A DNA stretch of 64,000 nucleotides from Candidatus Liberibacter solanacearum CLso-ZC1 (GCF_000183665.1 NC_014774.1:62001-126000), one strand, 5' to 3'. Positions 1-11,783 are shown, numbered from the stretch's first letter. The notes: generated by a model not told the origin, from the sequence alone. Made by a program: numbers and translations.

Positions 1-993
1 AATAAAAACCCTACCATCCTCATCAATAGGATTTTCTGTCCCTGATTTTTTTCTTTCTAAGATATGAGAAACAGCTTGATCGTTACTATCTATATGGTTT
101 TTAAAGAAAACATTACTAGTATTCGACGAATTAATAGGCGAAGAAATCGCTGTTCCCATATCAACTTCAGATCCATTTGCTAACAATCTACGAGTTATTT
201 TTGGACGACTGCCTAAGGCATGCAATACTTTCTTATTGTCACTATCTCTATTTAATATTTTGTTCTCTAAAATATGCGAGAAACTTACTTTATTTTGCCA
301 AAACGAATAAGATAATCCCATCATCATTCCTAAGAAAACAACCAAAAAAACAGACTGTTTGAAAAAATGATATTCCAATAATGCCGTGTAAAAAGATATA
401 AATACACGTATTTTATTGGAAAAATAGCTCTGTAGTAAAAAAAATATTGAACGACTAGATGAAACAGAAAATTTCCTTAACAACTTATCCCTTCTCAAAC
501 GATTTTTATTATATTCGATAGATTCCATTGAGAGAATCTGTGCATTAGATCCCTGCTGCACGTTACTTGACAAATGCAAAATATCCCTCAATTGATAGGG
601 ACGATGAGTTGTTGTTTTTTTGTTTCCTTTAGTAGAAACGATATCTACTGTCCTTTTACGCTTACGATTACGCAAAATAGACGAAATAGATGTTAAACGA
701 GATGTAAGAAAAACATTTTTCTTAGAATTAACATGACTCTTAGGAGCGAGTAATACTCTATCTTTATCTAAGGCGCGCGGAAATTTTTTATTCTTTCTCT
801 CTACCTGCAGAATAGCCTTCTCCAGTTTACTCAATTGACGCTCTAAAATATCTCTGGGAGTACGTGGATTCATAGATTCTAATTGACGAGAAACAGCAAC
901 CCGAGCACGTTCATATATATGAGAACGCATTTCAGGAGTATTCTCAGACAAATTATCCACAGCACGTTGAATTACTAATACAAAATCCACCAT
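1..993 (-). CDS. Partial membrane-anchored hypothetical protein upstream-oriented next to purA (C-terminus beyond window)
   Basis: An open minus-strand frame of 331 codons starts at the ATG at 991-993 and runs off the left edge, so the C-terminus is missing. The N-terminus (MVDFVLVIQRAVDNLSENTP) resembles a conserved rhizobial protein family of unknown function often found near purA; that is memory, not a search. Residues 1-70 look helical and charged, residues 70-215 form a strongly basic linker, and about residues 219-237 are a single hydrophobic segment (VFLVVFLGMMMGLSYSF). The layout suggests a cytoplasmic domain, one membrane anchor and a further domain outside the window. It lies 60 bases beyond purA on the same strand. 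Function unknown. Confidence 0.75.
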   Translation of the reverse strand, partial: MVDFVLVIQRAVDNLSENTPEMRSHIYERARVAVSRQLESMNPRTPRDILERQLSKLEKAILQVERKNKKFPRALDKDRVLLAPKSHVNSKKNVFLTSRLTSISSILRNRKRKRTVDIVSTKGNKKTTTHRPYQLRDILHLSSNVQQGSNAQILSMESIEYNKNRLRRDKLLRKFSVSSSRSIFFLLQSYFSNKIRVFISFYTALLEYHFFKQSVFLVVFLGMMMGLSYSFWQNKVSFSHILENKILNRDSDNKKVLHALGSRPKITRRLLANGSEVDMGTAISSPINSSNTSNVFFKNHIDSNDQAVSHILERKKSGTENPIDEDGRVFI

Positions 994-1053
994 TTATCAC
1001 ATTTCTACTATTTTCAATATATCAATTGAAAAAATTGATACGAAAAAAAAACT

Positions 1054-2352
1054 CTAATTTTCAAATGGGTTAGACATAATAAGGGTATTGTGTCTTTCCG
1101 GACCAATGGATAGCAAGGCTACTGGAATGCCCAGTATTTCTTCTATTTTTCGGATGTAATTAACAGCTTTTTCAGGGAGATCAGACCATCTACGTATACC
1201 ATAGGTAGACTGACTCCATCCTTCTAATACCATATAAACAGGCTCAAAACGAGTATGATATATAGAATCATCAGGTAAAAAATCTACTTCACGACCATCA
1301 ATCCGATATCCTATACAAATTTTTAATTCATCAAGCCCATCAAGCACATCCAGTTTTGTTAAAGCTATCCCTTTAACTCCGTTAATAATAATAGAACGAC
1401 GTATTGATACTAAATCCAACCAACCACAACGACGTTGTCGATTAGTAACCGTACCAAATTCTTTTCCAACTTCTTTTAAAAAATCACCAATTTCATTTTT
1501 TAATTCAGTAGGGAAAGGCCCCTCTCCGACACGCGTTGTATAAGCTTTCACCACCCCAAGAACATATCCTAACGAACTAGGGCTAACCCCAGATCCAATA
1601 GCTGCTTGTGCAGATATTGTATTTGAAGATGTCACAAAAGGATAGGTTCCATGATCGTTATCCAATAAAAAACCTTGAGCTCCTTCAAAAAGAATACGCG
1701 CTCCTTTGCGAGTTTCACGCTCAAGAAGAGACCATACAACATCCATAAAAGGAAGAATTTTTTCTCTTGCGTACATCAATTCTTCTAATATCGTTGTACA
1801 TAAAACTTCTTTCTTCCCAAAAGAACATCTCAATGCATTATGGTGCAATAATAATTGTTCAATCTTTTCTGGAATATGCTCCATATCAGTTAAATCTATC
1901 ACGCGAATAGCACGTCGGCCAACTTTATCTTCATAAGCTGGGCCAATACCCCTTTGCGTCGTTCCAATCGGGACACCAGAAGAGGAAAGAGCGCCTTCTC
2001 GCAACATATCAAGATCTCGATGAATAGATAATATCAACGATGCATTATTAGCAATACGCAAATTATCAGGCGTAACACTAATTCCTTGGCTTTTCAAATT
2101 TTCGAGTTCAGAAACAAGAGAATGAGGATCTATTACTACACCGCTTCCTATAACAGACATCTTATCAGGACGAACTACACCAGAAGGAAGAAGAGATAAT
2201 TTATAAACAACATCATTAATTTTTAAAGTATGACCGGCATTATTTCCCCCTTGGAATCTTACAATCACATCAGAATTTTCTGAAAGCCAATCAACGATCT
2301 TTCCTTTTCCCTCATCGCCCCATTGTAAGCCGACCACAACTACATTTGTCAT
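1054..2352 (-). CDS. purA: Adenylosuccinate synthetase
   Basis: Catalyses the GTP-dependent joining of IMP and aspartate to adenylosuccinate, the first committed step from IMP to AMP, in the cytoplasm. Using the ATG at 2350-2352 gives 432 residues, the usual family length; the frame is open 13 codons further upstream, but the family begins at [18 protein letters not shown]. The GDEGKGK P-loop-like motif is at residues 12-18 with the catalytic Asp13, and His41 follows in [21 protein letters not shown], the VGEGPFPTE loop and the TKLDVLDG guanine-binding motif are intact. It appears to be monocistronic or co-transcribed with the downstream membrane protein gene. Confidence 0.97.
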   Translation of the reverse strand: MTNVVVVGLQWGDEGKGKIVDWLSENSDVIVRFQGGNNAGHTLKINDVVYKLSLLPSGVVRPDKMSVIGSGVVIDPHSLVSELENLKSQGISVTPDNLRIANNASLILSIHRDLDMLREGALSSSGVPIGTTQRGIGPAYEDKVGRRAIRVIDLTDMEHIPEKIEQLLLHHNALRCSFGKKEVLCTTILEELMYAREKILPFMDVVWSLLERETRKGARILFEGAQGFLLDNDHGTYPFVTSSNTISAQAAIGSGVSPSSLGYVLGVVKAYTTRVGEGPFPTELKNEIGDFLKEVGKEFGTVTNRQRRCGWLDLVSIRRSIIINGVKGIALTKLDVLDGLDELKICIGYRIDGREVDFLPDDSIYHTRFEPVYMVLEGWSQSTYGIRRWSDLPEKAVNYIRKIEEILGIPVALLSIGPERHNTLIMSNPFEN

Positions 2353-2691
2353 TAAGAATCTCTTTCCTCTATTATCTGATCCAAAAAACAAGTCCCAATG
2401 GATAATTTCTATGACACCATCTCTTTAATCAGGTAGAAATTATGATAAAACGCATACGCAAGATACGATCTTATCAAAATGCATATCCCTTAAAACATCC
2501 ATTCATTATCCTGAGAGAATACTAATCCCAAACTCCAGATACAATGAATTTAATCAAAATATACAAACGATTGTAAATATTGCAAAAATTATCTACAATA
2601 AAAAAGTATTGCTAGACAAATAAATATATGACATTAATGCTATCTTAAAAAGGTTTTTTTGATATATAATGAGTGCGTAAAACAATTATAT
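2353..2691. other. Intergenic region between purA and tRNA-Leu
   Basis: AT-rich spacer of 339 bases holding the divergent promoters of purA (minus) and the tRNA gene (plus). No ORF with coding character and no strong promoter match was found. Confidence 0.5.
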
Positions 2692-2778
2692 GCGGGTGTG
2701 GCGGAACTGGTAGACGCGACGGATTCAAAATCCGTTTTTGGTAACAAAGTGTCGGTTCGATTCCGACCATCCGTACCA
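2692..2778 (+). tRNA. tRNA-Leu (anticodon CAA)
   Basis: Cloverleaf read by eye. The 5' acceptor strand GCGGGTG pairs with CATCCGT (two G-U pairs). The anticodon stem ACGGA/TCCGT encloses the loop TTCAAAA with anticodon CAA, decoding UUG. A long variable arm and the T-loop segment GGTTCGATTCC identify a class II tRNA. The discriminator A and CCA end are encoded (2775-2778). Confidence 0.95.
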
Positions 2779-3182
2779 TTAGAATGTAAAATAAATTCAA
2801 TTTTTAGTTATTATAAAATTAGAATTATGGGTATCTGGGATAAAGTGCATATTAAATTTAGACACCAAGATTTTAGTCAGCACCACCATCATCCAAAGCA
2901 TGAGATACGGTTATCATCCTCAAACTTTCTTTTTACACTCAATAGAGTTGCCAAAAATAAAAAATTATATACTTAAAAATCTGTGCATCCCGATGTATTT
3001 TGTGCTATCACAATATTGAGTAGATTACTTAAAATACAAAAGAATCAATGTCTTAAAACGATCATCCCTATATATTTATTCCTGATTTCCCAACGTTTGC
3101 TCTGTAGTCAATCCCGAAATTTGAAGGAGTAAAATGAGTATAAGAGCATTATCGAATAAAGATAGAACTTAATCTCAAGCTA
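2779..3182. other. Intergenic region between tRNA-Leu and atpC
   Basis: No gene is supported. An AT-rich inverted repeat at 2794-2826 (AATTC-AATTTT pairing with AAAATT-A-GAATT) could end the tRNA transcript. A 12-codon frame at 3134-3172 has a good Shine-Dalgarno (GAAGGAG) but no recognisable product; it may be the start of a lost gene. Confidence 0.4.
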
Positions 3183-3605
3183 TCACAAAGAACTTTTGTC
3201 TCGGACTCTACTATACAAATAAGATAAATCTACCAAAAACTGTTCCAATTGAGATCTTTGATCAGAATCATAAATACTACCAAGAACATCGCGAGTTTCA
3301 TCCATACGATTCTCTAATGTTTTAAGACATACCTGATCTATTGAGAAAACAGTCTCAGTCAAAACCGTACAACGCGAGGGCATAATATCACAAACACCCC
3401 CAATAACCACATAACGATGAGCATCTCCACAAGAAAGAGAAACCGTAATAATCCCTGGTTTCATTGTAGCTAAAACAGCAGAGTGCCCAACGAGAGCTGT
3501 CATATCACCAGATTCAGAAGGCAGTATAACAGACTTAACCTCTCCAGAAAAAATACATCTTTTAGGGGAAACTAATTCAAAATGAAAACTGTTTATTAAA
3601 GACAT
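3183..3605 (-). CDS. atpC: ATP synthase F1 epsilon subunit
   Basis: The 140-residue epsilon subunit of the F1 rotor, last gene of the atpHAGDC operon and 38 bases after atpD. The N-terminal beta-sandwich is recognisable: FHFELVSPKRCIFSGEV near residues 7-23, then LPSESGDMTALVGHSAVLATMKPG, the typical epsilon signature. The C-terminal part (about residues 90-140) is a helical hairpin. It couples gamma rotation to the c-ring and modulates ATPase activity. The start fits normal family length. Confidence 0.95.
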   Translation of the reverse strand: MSLINSFHFELVSPKRCIFSGEVKSVILPSESGDMTALVGHSAVLATMKPGIITVSLSCGDAHRYVVIGGVCDIMPSRCTVLTETVFSIDQVCLKTLENRMDETRDVLGSIYDSDQRSQLEQFLVDLSYLYSRVRDKSSL

Positions 3606-3643
3606 AATATCCCATAATTTCTAAATCTAAAAAACCAATCACA

Positions 3644-5107
<1,464 letters not shown>

Positions 5108-5118
5108 TTATCTATTTC

Positions 5119-6003
5119 TTATACTGCCTCTGCACCTGCAATTATTTCAATAAGATCAGTAGTAATCCGCATTTGACGCTGACGATTATATGATAAAATC
5201 AAATGCTCAACCATCCGACCTGCATTACGGGTAGCATTATCCATAGCCGTAATCCTTGCCCCTATTTCACTTGCCTTATTTTCCAAAAGAGCCCAAAATA
5301 TCTGAGCCGAAATACTCTGAAATAAAATCTTTTCTAATACTGAATATACCGTGGGTTCATAGTGATAAATCGATAAATTCTCTTCTTTTTTGTCCTTATA
5401 ATTCCGGACAAAATCTACTGGAATTATCTTTGATATAATAGGAATCTGTTGTATAATTGATTTAAATTCTGAATGTATACAAAAACAAACATCAAATACA
5501 TTACTTGTAAAAAGAGATACTACCTTTTGAGCAATATTATGCGCTTGAGCAAAGTCTATTTCTTTTTTAGAAGGTAATTCTACACTATCAATAATCATAG
5601 AAGAAAATTCTTTATACAATCCCTCATGACCTTTTCTTCCTATGATCAAAATCTTAACCTGCTTATTATCCGCAATAACCTGCCTAATGCGCTCTCGAGC
5701 AAAACGAATTATTTGGGAATTAAAGCCACCGCACAATCCTTTTTCTGCCGTGCAAACAATAAAAAGATACACTTCACTTCTACCTGTCCCCCTTATAAGA
5801 GGAGAGAGATCTTCTAGAGAAAATTCATCAACCGCACATTTGATAAAAAAATCTCTTATATGAGACTGGTACAAAGAAGCATTTTGAATAGCTTCTTTCG
5901 CTCTACGTAACTTGGTTACTGAAACCAATTGCATAGCCTCAGTTATTTTCTGAGTTTCCTTTACAGAGTGTATGCGATTTTTTAATTCTTTTAACGAAGC
6001 CAT
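5119..6003 (-). CDS. atpG: ATP synthase F1 gamma subunit
   Basis: Central stalk of the F1 rotor, 294 residues, normal length. The N-terminal helix LKELKNRIHSVKETQKITEA and the C-terminal helix around MDNATRNAGRMVEHLILSYN form the coiled coil that turns inside the alpha-beta hexamer, with a Rossmann-like middle domain between. It sits 21 bases after atpA and 32 before atpD in the operon. Confidence 0.97.
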   Translation of the reverse strand: MASLKELKNRIHSVKETQKITEAMQLVSVTKLRRAKEAIQNASLYQSHIRDFFIKCAVDEFSLEDLSPLIRGTGRSEVYLFIVCTAEKGLCGGFNSQIIRFARERIRQVIADNKQVKILIIGRKGHEGLYKEFSSMIIDSVELPSKKEIDFAQAHNIAQKVVSLFTSNVFDVCFCIHSEFKSIIQQIPIISKIIPVDFVRNYKDKKEENLSIYHYEPTVYSVLEKILFQSISAQIFWALLENKASEIGARITAMDNATRNAGRMVEHLILSYNRQRQMRITTDLIEIIAGAEAV

Positions 6004-6024
6004 TATCTAATAATCTTCCGAATC

Positions 6025-7554
6025 TCAATTAAAATCTTTTAAAAAAACTTCGATTTCACCCTTCAATTTATTTTTAATATCATCAGTTAAAACTTTTTGT
6101 TCTCTGATATCCTCTAAAACACCTTTGGATGAAGATCGCATATAAGACAAAAGACCCGACTCGAATCTCCCTATCTGAGAAACTTCAATTTTATCAAGAT
6201 ATCCATTTACTCCAGAAAATATCATAACTACCTGTTCTTCCATCTTTAATGGAGAAAATTGAGGCTGTTTTAAAAGTTCAGTAAGCCTCTCTCCTCTACT
6301 CAAAAAGCTCTGAGTAGAAACATCAAGGTCAGAACCAAACTTCGCAAAAGAAAGCATTTCACGATATTGAGCTAAATCTCCTTTTACAGCTCCTGAAACT
6401 TGTTTCATAGCCTTAACTTGAGCGGCAGAACCAACACGCGAAACTGATAACCCAATATTCACAGCTGGACGAATACCTTGATAGAACAATTCTGTTTCCA
6501 AGAAAATTTGCCCATCTGTAATAGATATAACATTGGTCGGGATATAAGCAGAAACATCATTAACCTGCGTTTCTATCACAGGCAACGCTGTCAAAGAGCC
6601 CCCACCCAATGCATCCGACATCTTTGCTGCCCTTTCCAATAAACGCGAATGCAGATAAAATATATCTCCCGGATAAGCTTCTCTACCAGGTGACCGACGT
6701 AAGAGAAGGGATATCTGACGATACGCTACCGCATGTTTATACAAGTCATCATATGCAATTAAAGCATGATATCCATTATCGCGAAAATACTCCCCTATAG
6801 AACAACCTGTAAAAGGCGCTAAAACTTGCATTGAAACAGGATCTGAGGCCGTTGCCGCAACTACAATGGAGTAACTGAGCGCACCTCGATCTTCCAAAGC
6901 CTTAACAAAACGAGCTACTGAAGAACGCTTCTGACCAATCGCAACATAAATACAATAAACTTTATCCCGCTCCACATTTTTTTCATGAGAAGTTTTTTGA
7001 TTCAAGAAAGCATCTAAAATTATTGACGTTTTTCCTGTTTTCCTATCGCCAATTATGAGTTCACGCTGACCAAGTCCAATAGGAATAAGGGCATCTATAG
7101 CTTTAATACCAGTTGATAGCGGTTCACATACAGACTGACGTTGTATAATACCAGGCGCATTCGCTTCGATACAAGACTTTTTCTTACATTCAATGGGACC
7201 TTTACCATCAATAGGATTACCAAGCGCATCCACGACACGGCCTAGCAATTCTGGTCCAACTGGCACATCAACAATACGACCTGTACGTTTTACAATATCT
7301 CCCTCAGAAATATCTTTGTCAGAACCCAAAATAATCACACCAACATTGTCGGCTTCTAAACTAAAAGCCATCCCATAAACTCCACAGGCAAACAGTACCA
7401 TTTCTTCCGCTTTAATCTTATTCAGACCATAAACACGCGCAATACCGTCCCCAACAGACAGGACATACCCTATCTCAGAAAAATCAGAATCATTACTAAA
7501 ATTCTTAATTCTTTTTCTGAGAATATCAGAAACTTCTGCAGCATGGATATCCAT
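6025..7554 (-). CDS. atpA: ATP synthase F1 alpha subunit
   Basis: Non-catalytic nucleotide-binding subunit of F1, 509 residues. The Walker A loop GDRKTGKT is at residues 169-176. The segments [16 protein letters not shown] and [17 protein letters not shown] and the arginine-finger region [17 protein letters not shown] (here [14 protein letters not shown]) are intact. Its ATG shares one base with the atpH stop codon (TAATG at 7552-7556), consistent with translational coupling. Confidence 0.98.
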   Translation of the reverse strand: MDIHAAEVSDILRKRIKNFSNDSDFSEIGYVLSVGDGIARVYGLNKIKAEEMVLFACGVYGMAFSLEADNVGVIILGSDKDISEGDIVKRTGRIVDVPVGPELLGRVVDALGNPIDGKGPIECKKKSCIEANAPGIIQRQSVCEPLSTGIKAIDALIPIGLGQRELIIGDRKTGKTSIILDAFLNQKTSHEKNVERDKVYCIYVAIGQKRSSVARFVKALEDRGALSYSIVVAATASDPVSMQVLAPFTGCSIGEYFRDNGYHALIAYDDLYKHAVAYRQISLLLRRSPGREAYPGDIFYLHSRLLERAAKMSDALGGGSLTALPVIETQVNDVSAYIPTNVISITDGQIFLETELFYQGIRPAVNIGLSVSRVGSAAQVKAMKQVSGAVKGDLAQYREMLSFAKFGSDLDVSTQSFLSRGERLTELLKQPQFSPLKMEEQVVMIFSGVNGYLDKIEVSQIGRFESGLLSYMRSSSKGVLEDIREQKVLTDDIKNKLKGEIEVFLKDFN

Positions 7555-8138
7555 TAATCAACCTCTTTCAATATAAAACCAAGCTTAAACAACTTCGTAC
7601 GCAGAGATGCGTCAATCTGATAAGAATCAATCTCCACAACAAAACCACCGATAAGCGCTGAATCTTCCACTATATCCAGTATAACACGCTTACAAACCAT
7701 CTTTTCTAAACAATCTCTAAGCTTATTTTGCTGATTCAACGATAAATTGCTAAATGTTCTAACATGAGCAATAACTTCATTACGATAGAACAAGCAAACC
7801 ATACGAAACGATTTAATTATTGCAGGTAAAATTGACAATCTTTTATTAGCCACCAAAAGTTGTAGAAAATTCCCCATTATAACACAAAAATTAGCCTTAT
7901 TGATCAAATCATCTACGACTAACCGTCGCTCTTCCATAGAAAAAATAGGATTTTGAACAAAAGACCTTAAATCCAAAGATTCCACGAGTAAGGCTTCTAA
8001 ACGAGATATATCATCTGATACAATGTCTAAAACACCTTCTGCATTAGACACACTAAATAAGGAATGGGAATATCGACCAAAAACATCAGCAAAAAGATCA
8101 ATTGAATGAGACACCAACACTAATCCTTTAATCAACAA
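7554..8138 (-). CDS. atpH: ATP synthase F1 delta subunit
   Basis: Delta (OSCP) subunit of the peripheral stalk, 194 residues, first gene of the F1 operon. Recognisable features are [13 protein letters not shown] near residue 23 and the C-terminal [22 protein letters not shown], the conserved delta signature. The exact start is uncertain because the N-terminus of the family is variable. The F0 genes are not adjacent, as is typical of alphaproteobacteria. Confidence 0.93.
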   Translation of the reverse strand: MLIKGLVLVSHSIDLFADVFGRYSHSLFSVSNAEGVLDIVSDDISRLEALLVESLDLRSFVQNPIFSMEERRLVVDDLINKANFCVIMGNFLQLLVANKRLSILPAIIKSFRMVCLFYRNEVIAHVRTFSNLSLNQQNKLRDCLEKMVCKRVILDIVEDSALIGGFVVEIDSYQIDASLRTKLFKLGFILKEVD

Positions 8139-8531
8139 AAACAGGAATAAATAATTGATAAATTAATAAAATACCTTTAAAATAAAGAACTTATTTCCGA
8201 CAAAAACTAACGATTTTTAATAAACAATAAAACACGCTTACCAATATTTACACGTATATCACAAAATAAATACAAACTATATATTACCCTACTATAAAGT
8301 AGGAAAAATATTATAAATATACAATTCTAAACCATCATTATACTAAATATTCAAACATAACCCTCAAACTATTGTCGCACGTGGACCAAAATCTTACGAC
8401 AATTGTTAAAGACATTCCAGAAAATAATCTATAGCACATAAAATACATTCCAGAAAATAATCTATAGCACATAAAAGATATAAAGCTACACTAAAAAAAT
8501 TTATTTTTTAGGGCACCAAACAATACCGGGG
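8139..8531. other. Intergenic region upstream of atpH
   Basis: AT-rich and without a supported gene. It must hold the atp operon promoter on the minus strand. A small hairpin (CCTACT ATAA AGTAGG, 8288-8303) and the tandem repeat described separately are the only structures seen. Confidence 0.45.
8412..8477. repeat. Two-copy tandem repeat, 33-bp period
   Basis: Two adjacent copies at 8412-8444 and 8445-8477 differ only at the last base (32 of 33 identical). The unit begins ACATTCCAGAAAATAATC. It lies just before the recombinase remnant. With only two copies and no spacer it is not a CRISPR. Confidence 0.9.
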
Positions 8532-8786
8532 ATGATGCTTTATACAACCGTCAGATTAAAACCAAATCCTCATTTTTTGCAATCAATCATTGATAGCATT
8601 ACGATATCTTTTGAATCGGGAGCGACCTCACATGACTTAATGGCTACATATGGCTGGAAGAGTATAACACAGGCAGAGACATATACTAAAGGAGCAGACC
8701 GAATACAACTAGGTATCAAGACATCTAGGCGTATGGCGGATTCCCTTACTAATCCCAAACCTAATAAATTAGGTAAGGGGAAATAA
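8532..8786 (+). pseudogene. C-terminal remnant of a tyrosine recombinase (phage-type integrase)
   Basis: An 84-codon frame whose residues about 32-68 (GATSHDLMATYGWKSITQ, then AETYTKGADRIQLGIK) match the end of tyrosine-recombinase catalytic domains of rhizobial phages and islands: the G-W-K turn and the terminal tyrosine of the ETYTKGA motif. The N-terminal DNA-binding domain and the catalytic Arg and His-x-x-Arg boxes are missing. The sequence before residue 30 does not resemble an integrase, so a frameshift or deletion is likely. It is inserted between the atp operon and priA. The protein should be inactive. Confidence 0.75.
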
Positions 8787-8832
8787 TATAATAGTACAGA
8801 TAAATCATATGCTTACACGTAATTCGATATCT

Positions 8833-11022
8833 TTATAGAAAACTTTGCGGATCCATATCAAATTGCACACGCAACGAATTTGATTTTTTGGGAGTATTAT
8901 CATACATATAAGCAAAAAATTTTTGCAAATTAGAATTACGCTTTCCATGGATTAAAAGGCGAAAACGATAAAATCCACGCACCATAAACAAAGGTGCTTC
9001 TGCTGGCCCAAAAACCACAATATCAGACGACATAGGAGCCTTTTCTTTTAAATTACATGCATATTTTTTAACTTCTTGACATTTTTTCCCTGAAACAATT
9101 ACTGCGGCTAAACGCCCAAACGGAGGTAATCCAACTTCTTTTCTTGCACGAATTTCAGATTCGTAGAAAGAATCAGCGTCTCCTGAAATCAACGCTTGCA
9201 TCACCGGATGAATTGGTTGATAAGCTTGAATCAAACCAATACTTTTGAGACCAAATCGTCCTGCGCGACCTGTTACTTGTGATAATAACTGAAAAGTTCT
9301 TTCGGAAGATCGTAAATCTGCATTAGCAAGACCGAGATCACCGTCAATAACCCCAACCAAAGACATACGAGGAAAATTGTGCCCTTTTGCAACTAATTGC
9401 GTACCAATAACAATATCAAATTCTCCCTTAGCAATCGCTTCTAATTGCAATCGCAACTTTTTAATACCCCCATCTAAATCCGAAGATAAAATAGAAATTC
9501 TCGCCAATGGAAAATAATCACGAACTTCCTCAGCAATACGCTCTACTCCAGGACCGCAAGCAATCATTTTCCCAGATGTGCCACACGCAGCACAAGATTG
9601 CGGATATGCTTCAACATAACCACATTGATGACAGTGTAATTTTTTTCTAAAACGATGCTCTACCAACCAGCAGGAACAATAAGGACATTTAATCCTATGA
9701 CCACATACTTGGCATAAAGTCAATGGCGCATATCCTCTCCGATTCAAGAAAAGTAGCGCTTGCTCATCTCTTTCCAAAGTATTTCTTATACTATTAAGCA
9801 TTTCTAATGAAAGAAATTTCCCACGCTCTACCGCTTGGTCCCTCATATCAATTACCCGTAAATGAGGCAAAGCACTGTTATGATATCTTGTAGATAAATG
9901 AAAAAAATGATACCGCCCTGATAACCCATTTACTCGACTCTCTATGGATGGAGTAGCCGAAACAAGAATCACAGGGAAAGATTCAATTTTCCCACGCACA
10001 ATCGACATATCGCGAGCATTATATAAAATTCCATCTTCCTGCTTATACGAAATATCATGTTCTTCATCTATGACAATGATACCTAATTTTTTAAAAGGAA
10101 GGAATAGAGCAGATCTCACCCCAACAACTACAGATATAGTCCCCTGTGCTATCTGTCTCCAAATTTTTTCACGCATACCTGCAGAAAGAGAAGAATGCCA
10201 TTCGGCAGGTTTTACGCCAAAACGCTTTTGAAAACGATCTAAAATAGCCGATGCCAAAGAAATCTCTGGCAACAAAATCAATACCTGTTTTCCCAAACGT
10301 AAAACAGAAGAAATAATCTCTAAATAAACCTCGGTTTTTCCAGAGCCCGTTACACCACTTATAAGAGAAACAGAAAATCCCGTGGAACATAAAGGCATAA
10401 TCTGTTCAACAACATCTTTTTGATTTTGATCCAATGTCGGTAAAAAAAAATTTGGGTTAGGTGATTCTACAACAGGACTCGCCACTTCAAAAATTTTCTT
10501 GACAACTCCCTGTTCTTTCAATCCATCAATCACATGAGAAGATACCTGAGAAGCAAGCATCAGATTTCTTTTTCCCCATATTTTGCCATCTTTAATTTCA
10601 TTCAGCACACGAAGACGCGCCGCCGTATTAATCCGAGGAAGAATTCCAGTAAATTGAATTTTTTCTTCCATTTTTTCTGTTTCTGAAAGAGCAGAAACAA
10701 CCATACGCGCAACTAATCCCATAGAAGAAAATGTGTAATTCGCAACCCATTTTATAAATTCACACATCTCCTGCGACAATGGAGGGCAATCAAAAACATA
10801 TTCAATAGGGCGTAATTTCAAATTATCCCCTGTATATACTGAGTCATACCAAACTACTCCAAGAACAGTACGTGATCTTAGGGGGACACGTACAATAGAC
10901 CCTAATCCTACCCTCATGTCGGAAGGAACCGAATAAGTATATGGAGAAGAAACTGCTTGTAAAAGCAATACAACAACACTAGAACAAACCTCTGCCTCTG
11001 AAGAGGTTACTGATGAAACCAC
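8833..11022 (-). CDS. priA: Primosomal replication restart helicase PriA
   Basis: A 729-residue 3'-5' superfamily 2 helicase that reloads the replisome at stalled forks. The order is: N-terminal DNA-binding region; Walker A GVTGSGKT at residues 223-230; DEEHD box at 319-323; zinc-binding cysteine cluster (CQVCGHRIKCPYCSCW, then HCHQCGY and CAACG); and C-terminal helicase lobe with GTQLVAKGHNFP and VTGRAGR. The start is GTG at 11020-11022 behind a GGGAG Shine-Dalgarno. Full length and apparently functional. In rhizobia priA also lies close to the F1 atp genes, so the recombinase remnant disrupts an otherwise conserved neighbourhood. Confidence 0.97.
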   Translation of the reverse strand: MVSSVTSSEAEVCSSVVVLLLQAVSSPYTYSVPSDMRVGLGSIVRVPLRSRTVLGVVWYDSVYTGDNLKLRPIEYVFDCPPLSQEMCEFIKWVANYTFSSMGLVARMVVSALSETEKMEEKIQFTGILPRINTAARLRVLNEIKDGKIWGKRNLMLASQVSSHVIDGLKEQGVVKKIFEVASPVVESPNPNFFLPTLDQNQKDVVEQIMPLCSTGFSVSLISGVTGSGKTEVYLEIISSVLRLGKQVLILLPEISLASAILDRFQKRFGVKPAEWHSSLSAGMREKIWRQIAQGTISVVVGVRSALFLPFKKLGIIVIDEEHDISYKQEDGILYNARDMSIVRGKIESFPVILVSATPSIESRVNGLSGRYHFFHLSTRYHNSALPHLRVIDMRDQAVERGKFLSLEMLNSIRNTLERDEQALLFLNRRGYAPLTLCQVCGHRIKCPYCSCWLVEHRFRKKLHCHQCGYVEAYPQSCAACGTSGKMIACGPGVERIAEEVRDYFPLARISILSSDLDGGIKKLRLQLEAIAKGEFDIVIGTQLVAKGHNFPRMSLVGVIDGDLGLANADLRSSERTFQLLSQVTGRAGRFGLKSIGLIQAYQPIHPVMQALISGDADSFYESEIRARKEVGLPPFGRLAAVIVSGKKCQEVKKYACNLKEKAPMSSDIVVFGPAEAPLFMVRGFYRFRLLIHGKRNSNLQKFFAYMYDNTPKKSNSLRVQFDMDPQSFL

Positions 11023-11348
11023 AGTTATCTCCCACCAACATATCTTAGCTTGCTTTTCAACAAAACATTAAAATGATAATTTAATATTTGAATCAAATGG
11101 CCTTACATATGGAAAATAAAATTGATTATCCAAATAGAAAAAAACTCTCAAACCAATTTTTCAATAATAATATTACAATAGGATTGTAAGATTTGAGGCA
11201 TACAAATTCAATAAAACTAAAATAGCTTTTGGATAACAGATTACGATTCTATAAAATTACAAATCATTGGAAGATAGCTTATAATCATAGCAAACTATCA
11301 GAAGTAAATTCAAAAAAAAACAAGAATCTATTGCCGCAAGCAATATTC
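11023..11348. other. Intergenic region between priA and rirA
   Basis: Spacer of 326 AT-rich bases with no supported gene or strong hairpin. It carries the priA promoter region (minus strand). Confidence 0.45.
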
Positions 11349-11783
11349 TCAACTCGCCTTAAGAAGTTTTTTATAAAGAGAACGATCTTGCACTAAACAC
11401 TCAATAGAATAACGCTTCAACACATCAAAAAAAGCATTAAGAGCCTTCTGAAATACGGAACTCAAATTACAATTTCCTACCAATGGACAACTAATTTTAT
11501 GCTTCCCAAAACACTCCGCCATATAAAAAGATTCTTCTGTCGCTTTTACCACATCTAAAACGGTGATTTGATCAGCTGGACGACAAAGACGAACTCCTCC
11601 ATTCCTTCCTCGCACAGTTTCGATGATACCAGCCTTTCCAAGAGGCTGTAAAATTTTAAATAAAAAAAACTCTGATATACAACAAGCTTCAGCAATCTGC
11701 GCAATGCGATTAGGACAGTCCTGATTGAGAGCACAATACATTAAAACACGTATACCATAATCAGTGCGCTTTGTCAGATGCAT
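11349..11783 (-). CDS. rirA: Rrf2-family iron-responsive regulator RirA
   Basis: A 144-residue winged-helix Rrf2 transcription factor. The ATG at 11781-11783 is chosen over an upstream in-frame start because of the AGGAG Shine-Dalgarno and because it places the cysteines at residues 91, 99 and 105 (C-X7-C-X5-C), the positions used by rhizobial RirA for its Fe-S cluster. The recognition region SEFFLFKILQPLGKAGIIET and the RGRNGGVRL wing are strongly RirA-like, and DVVKATEESFYMAECF precedes the cluster. Rhizobial RirA represses iron uptake when the cluster is intact; the same role is inferred here. It lies downstream of the small heat-shock gene but behind a strong hairpin, so is probably separately transcribed. 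Confidence 0.88.
   Translation of the reverse strand: MHLTKRTDYGIRVLMYCALNQDCPNRIAQIAEACCISEFFLFKILQPLGKAGIIETVRGRNGGVRLCRPADQITVLDVVKATEESFYMAECFGKHKISCPLVGNCNLSSVFQKALNAFFDVLKRYSIECLVQDRSLYKKLLKAS

Noticed and set aside
177..362. 61-codon plus-strand frame near the left edge
   Set aside because: Antisense to the truncated membrane protein gene, which is the longer and better-supported frame.
951..959. TTATCCACA DnaA-box match
   Set aside because: Single match inside a coding region; no others nearby.
1020..1040. Hairpin TATCAATT-GAAAA-AATTGATA as purA terminator
   Set aside because: The stem is perfect but entirely A/T in its core, and the T-run lies on the wrong side for minus-strand termination, so support is weak.
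2659..2976. 105-codon plus-strand frame overlapping tRNA-Leu
   Set aside because: Its start reads AGVAELVDATDSKS, the familiar translation of a leucine tRNA; the tRNA explains the sequence.
8412..8477. CRISPR-like repeat
   Set aside because: Only two directly adjacent copies with no spacer and no cas genes.
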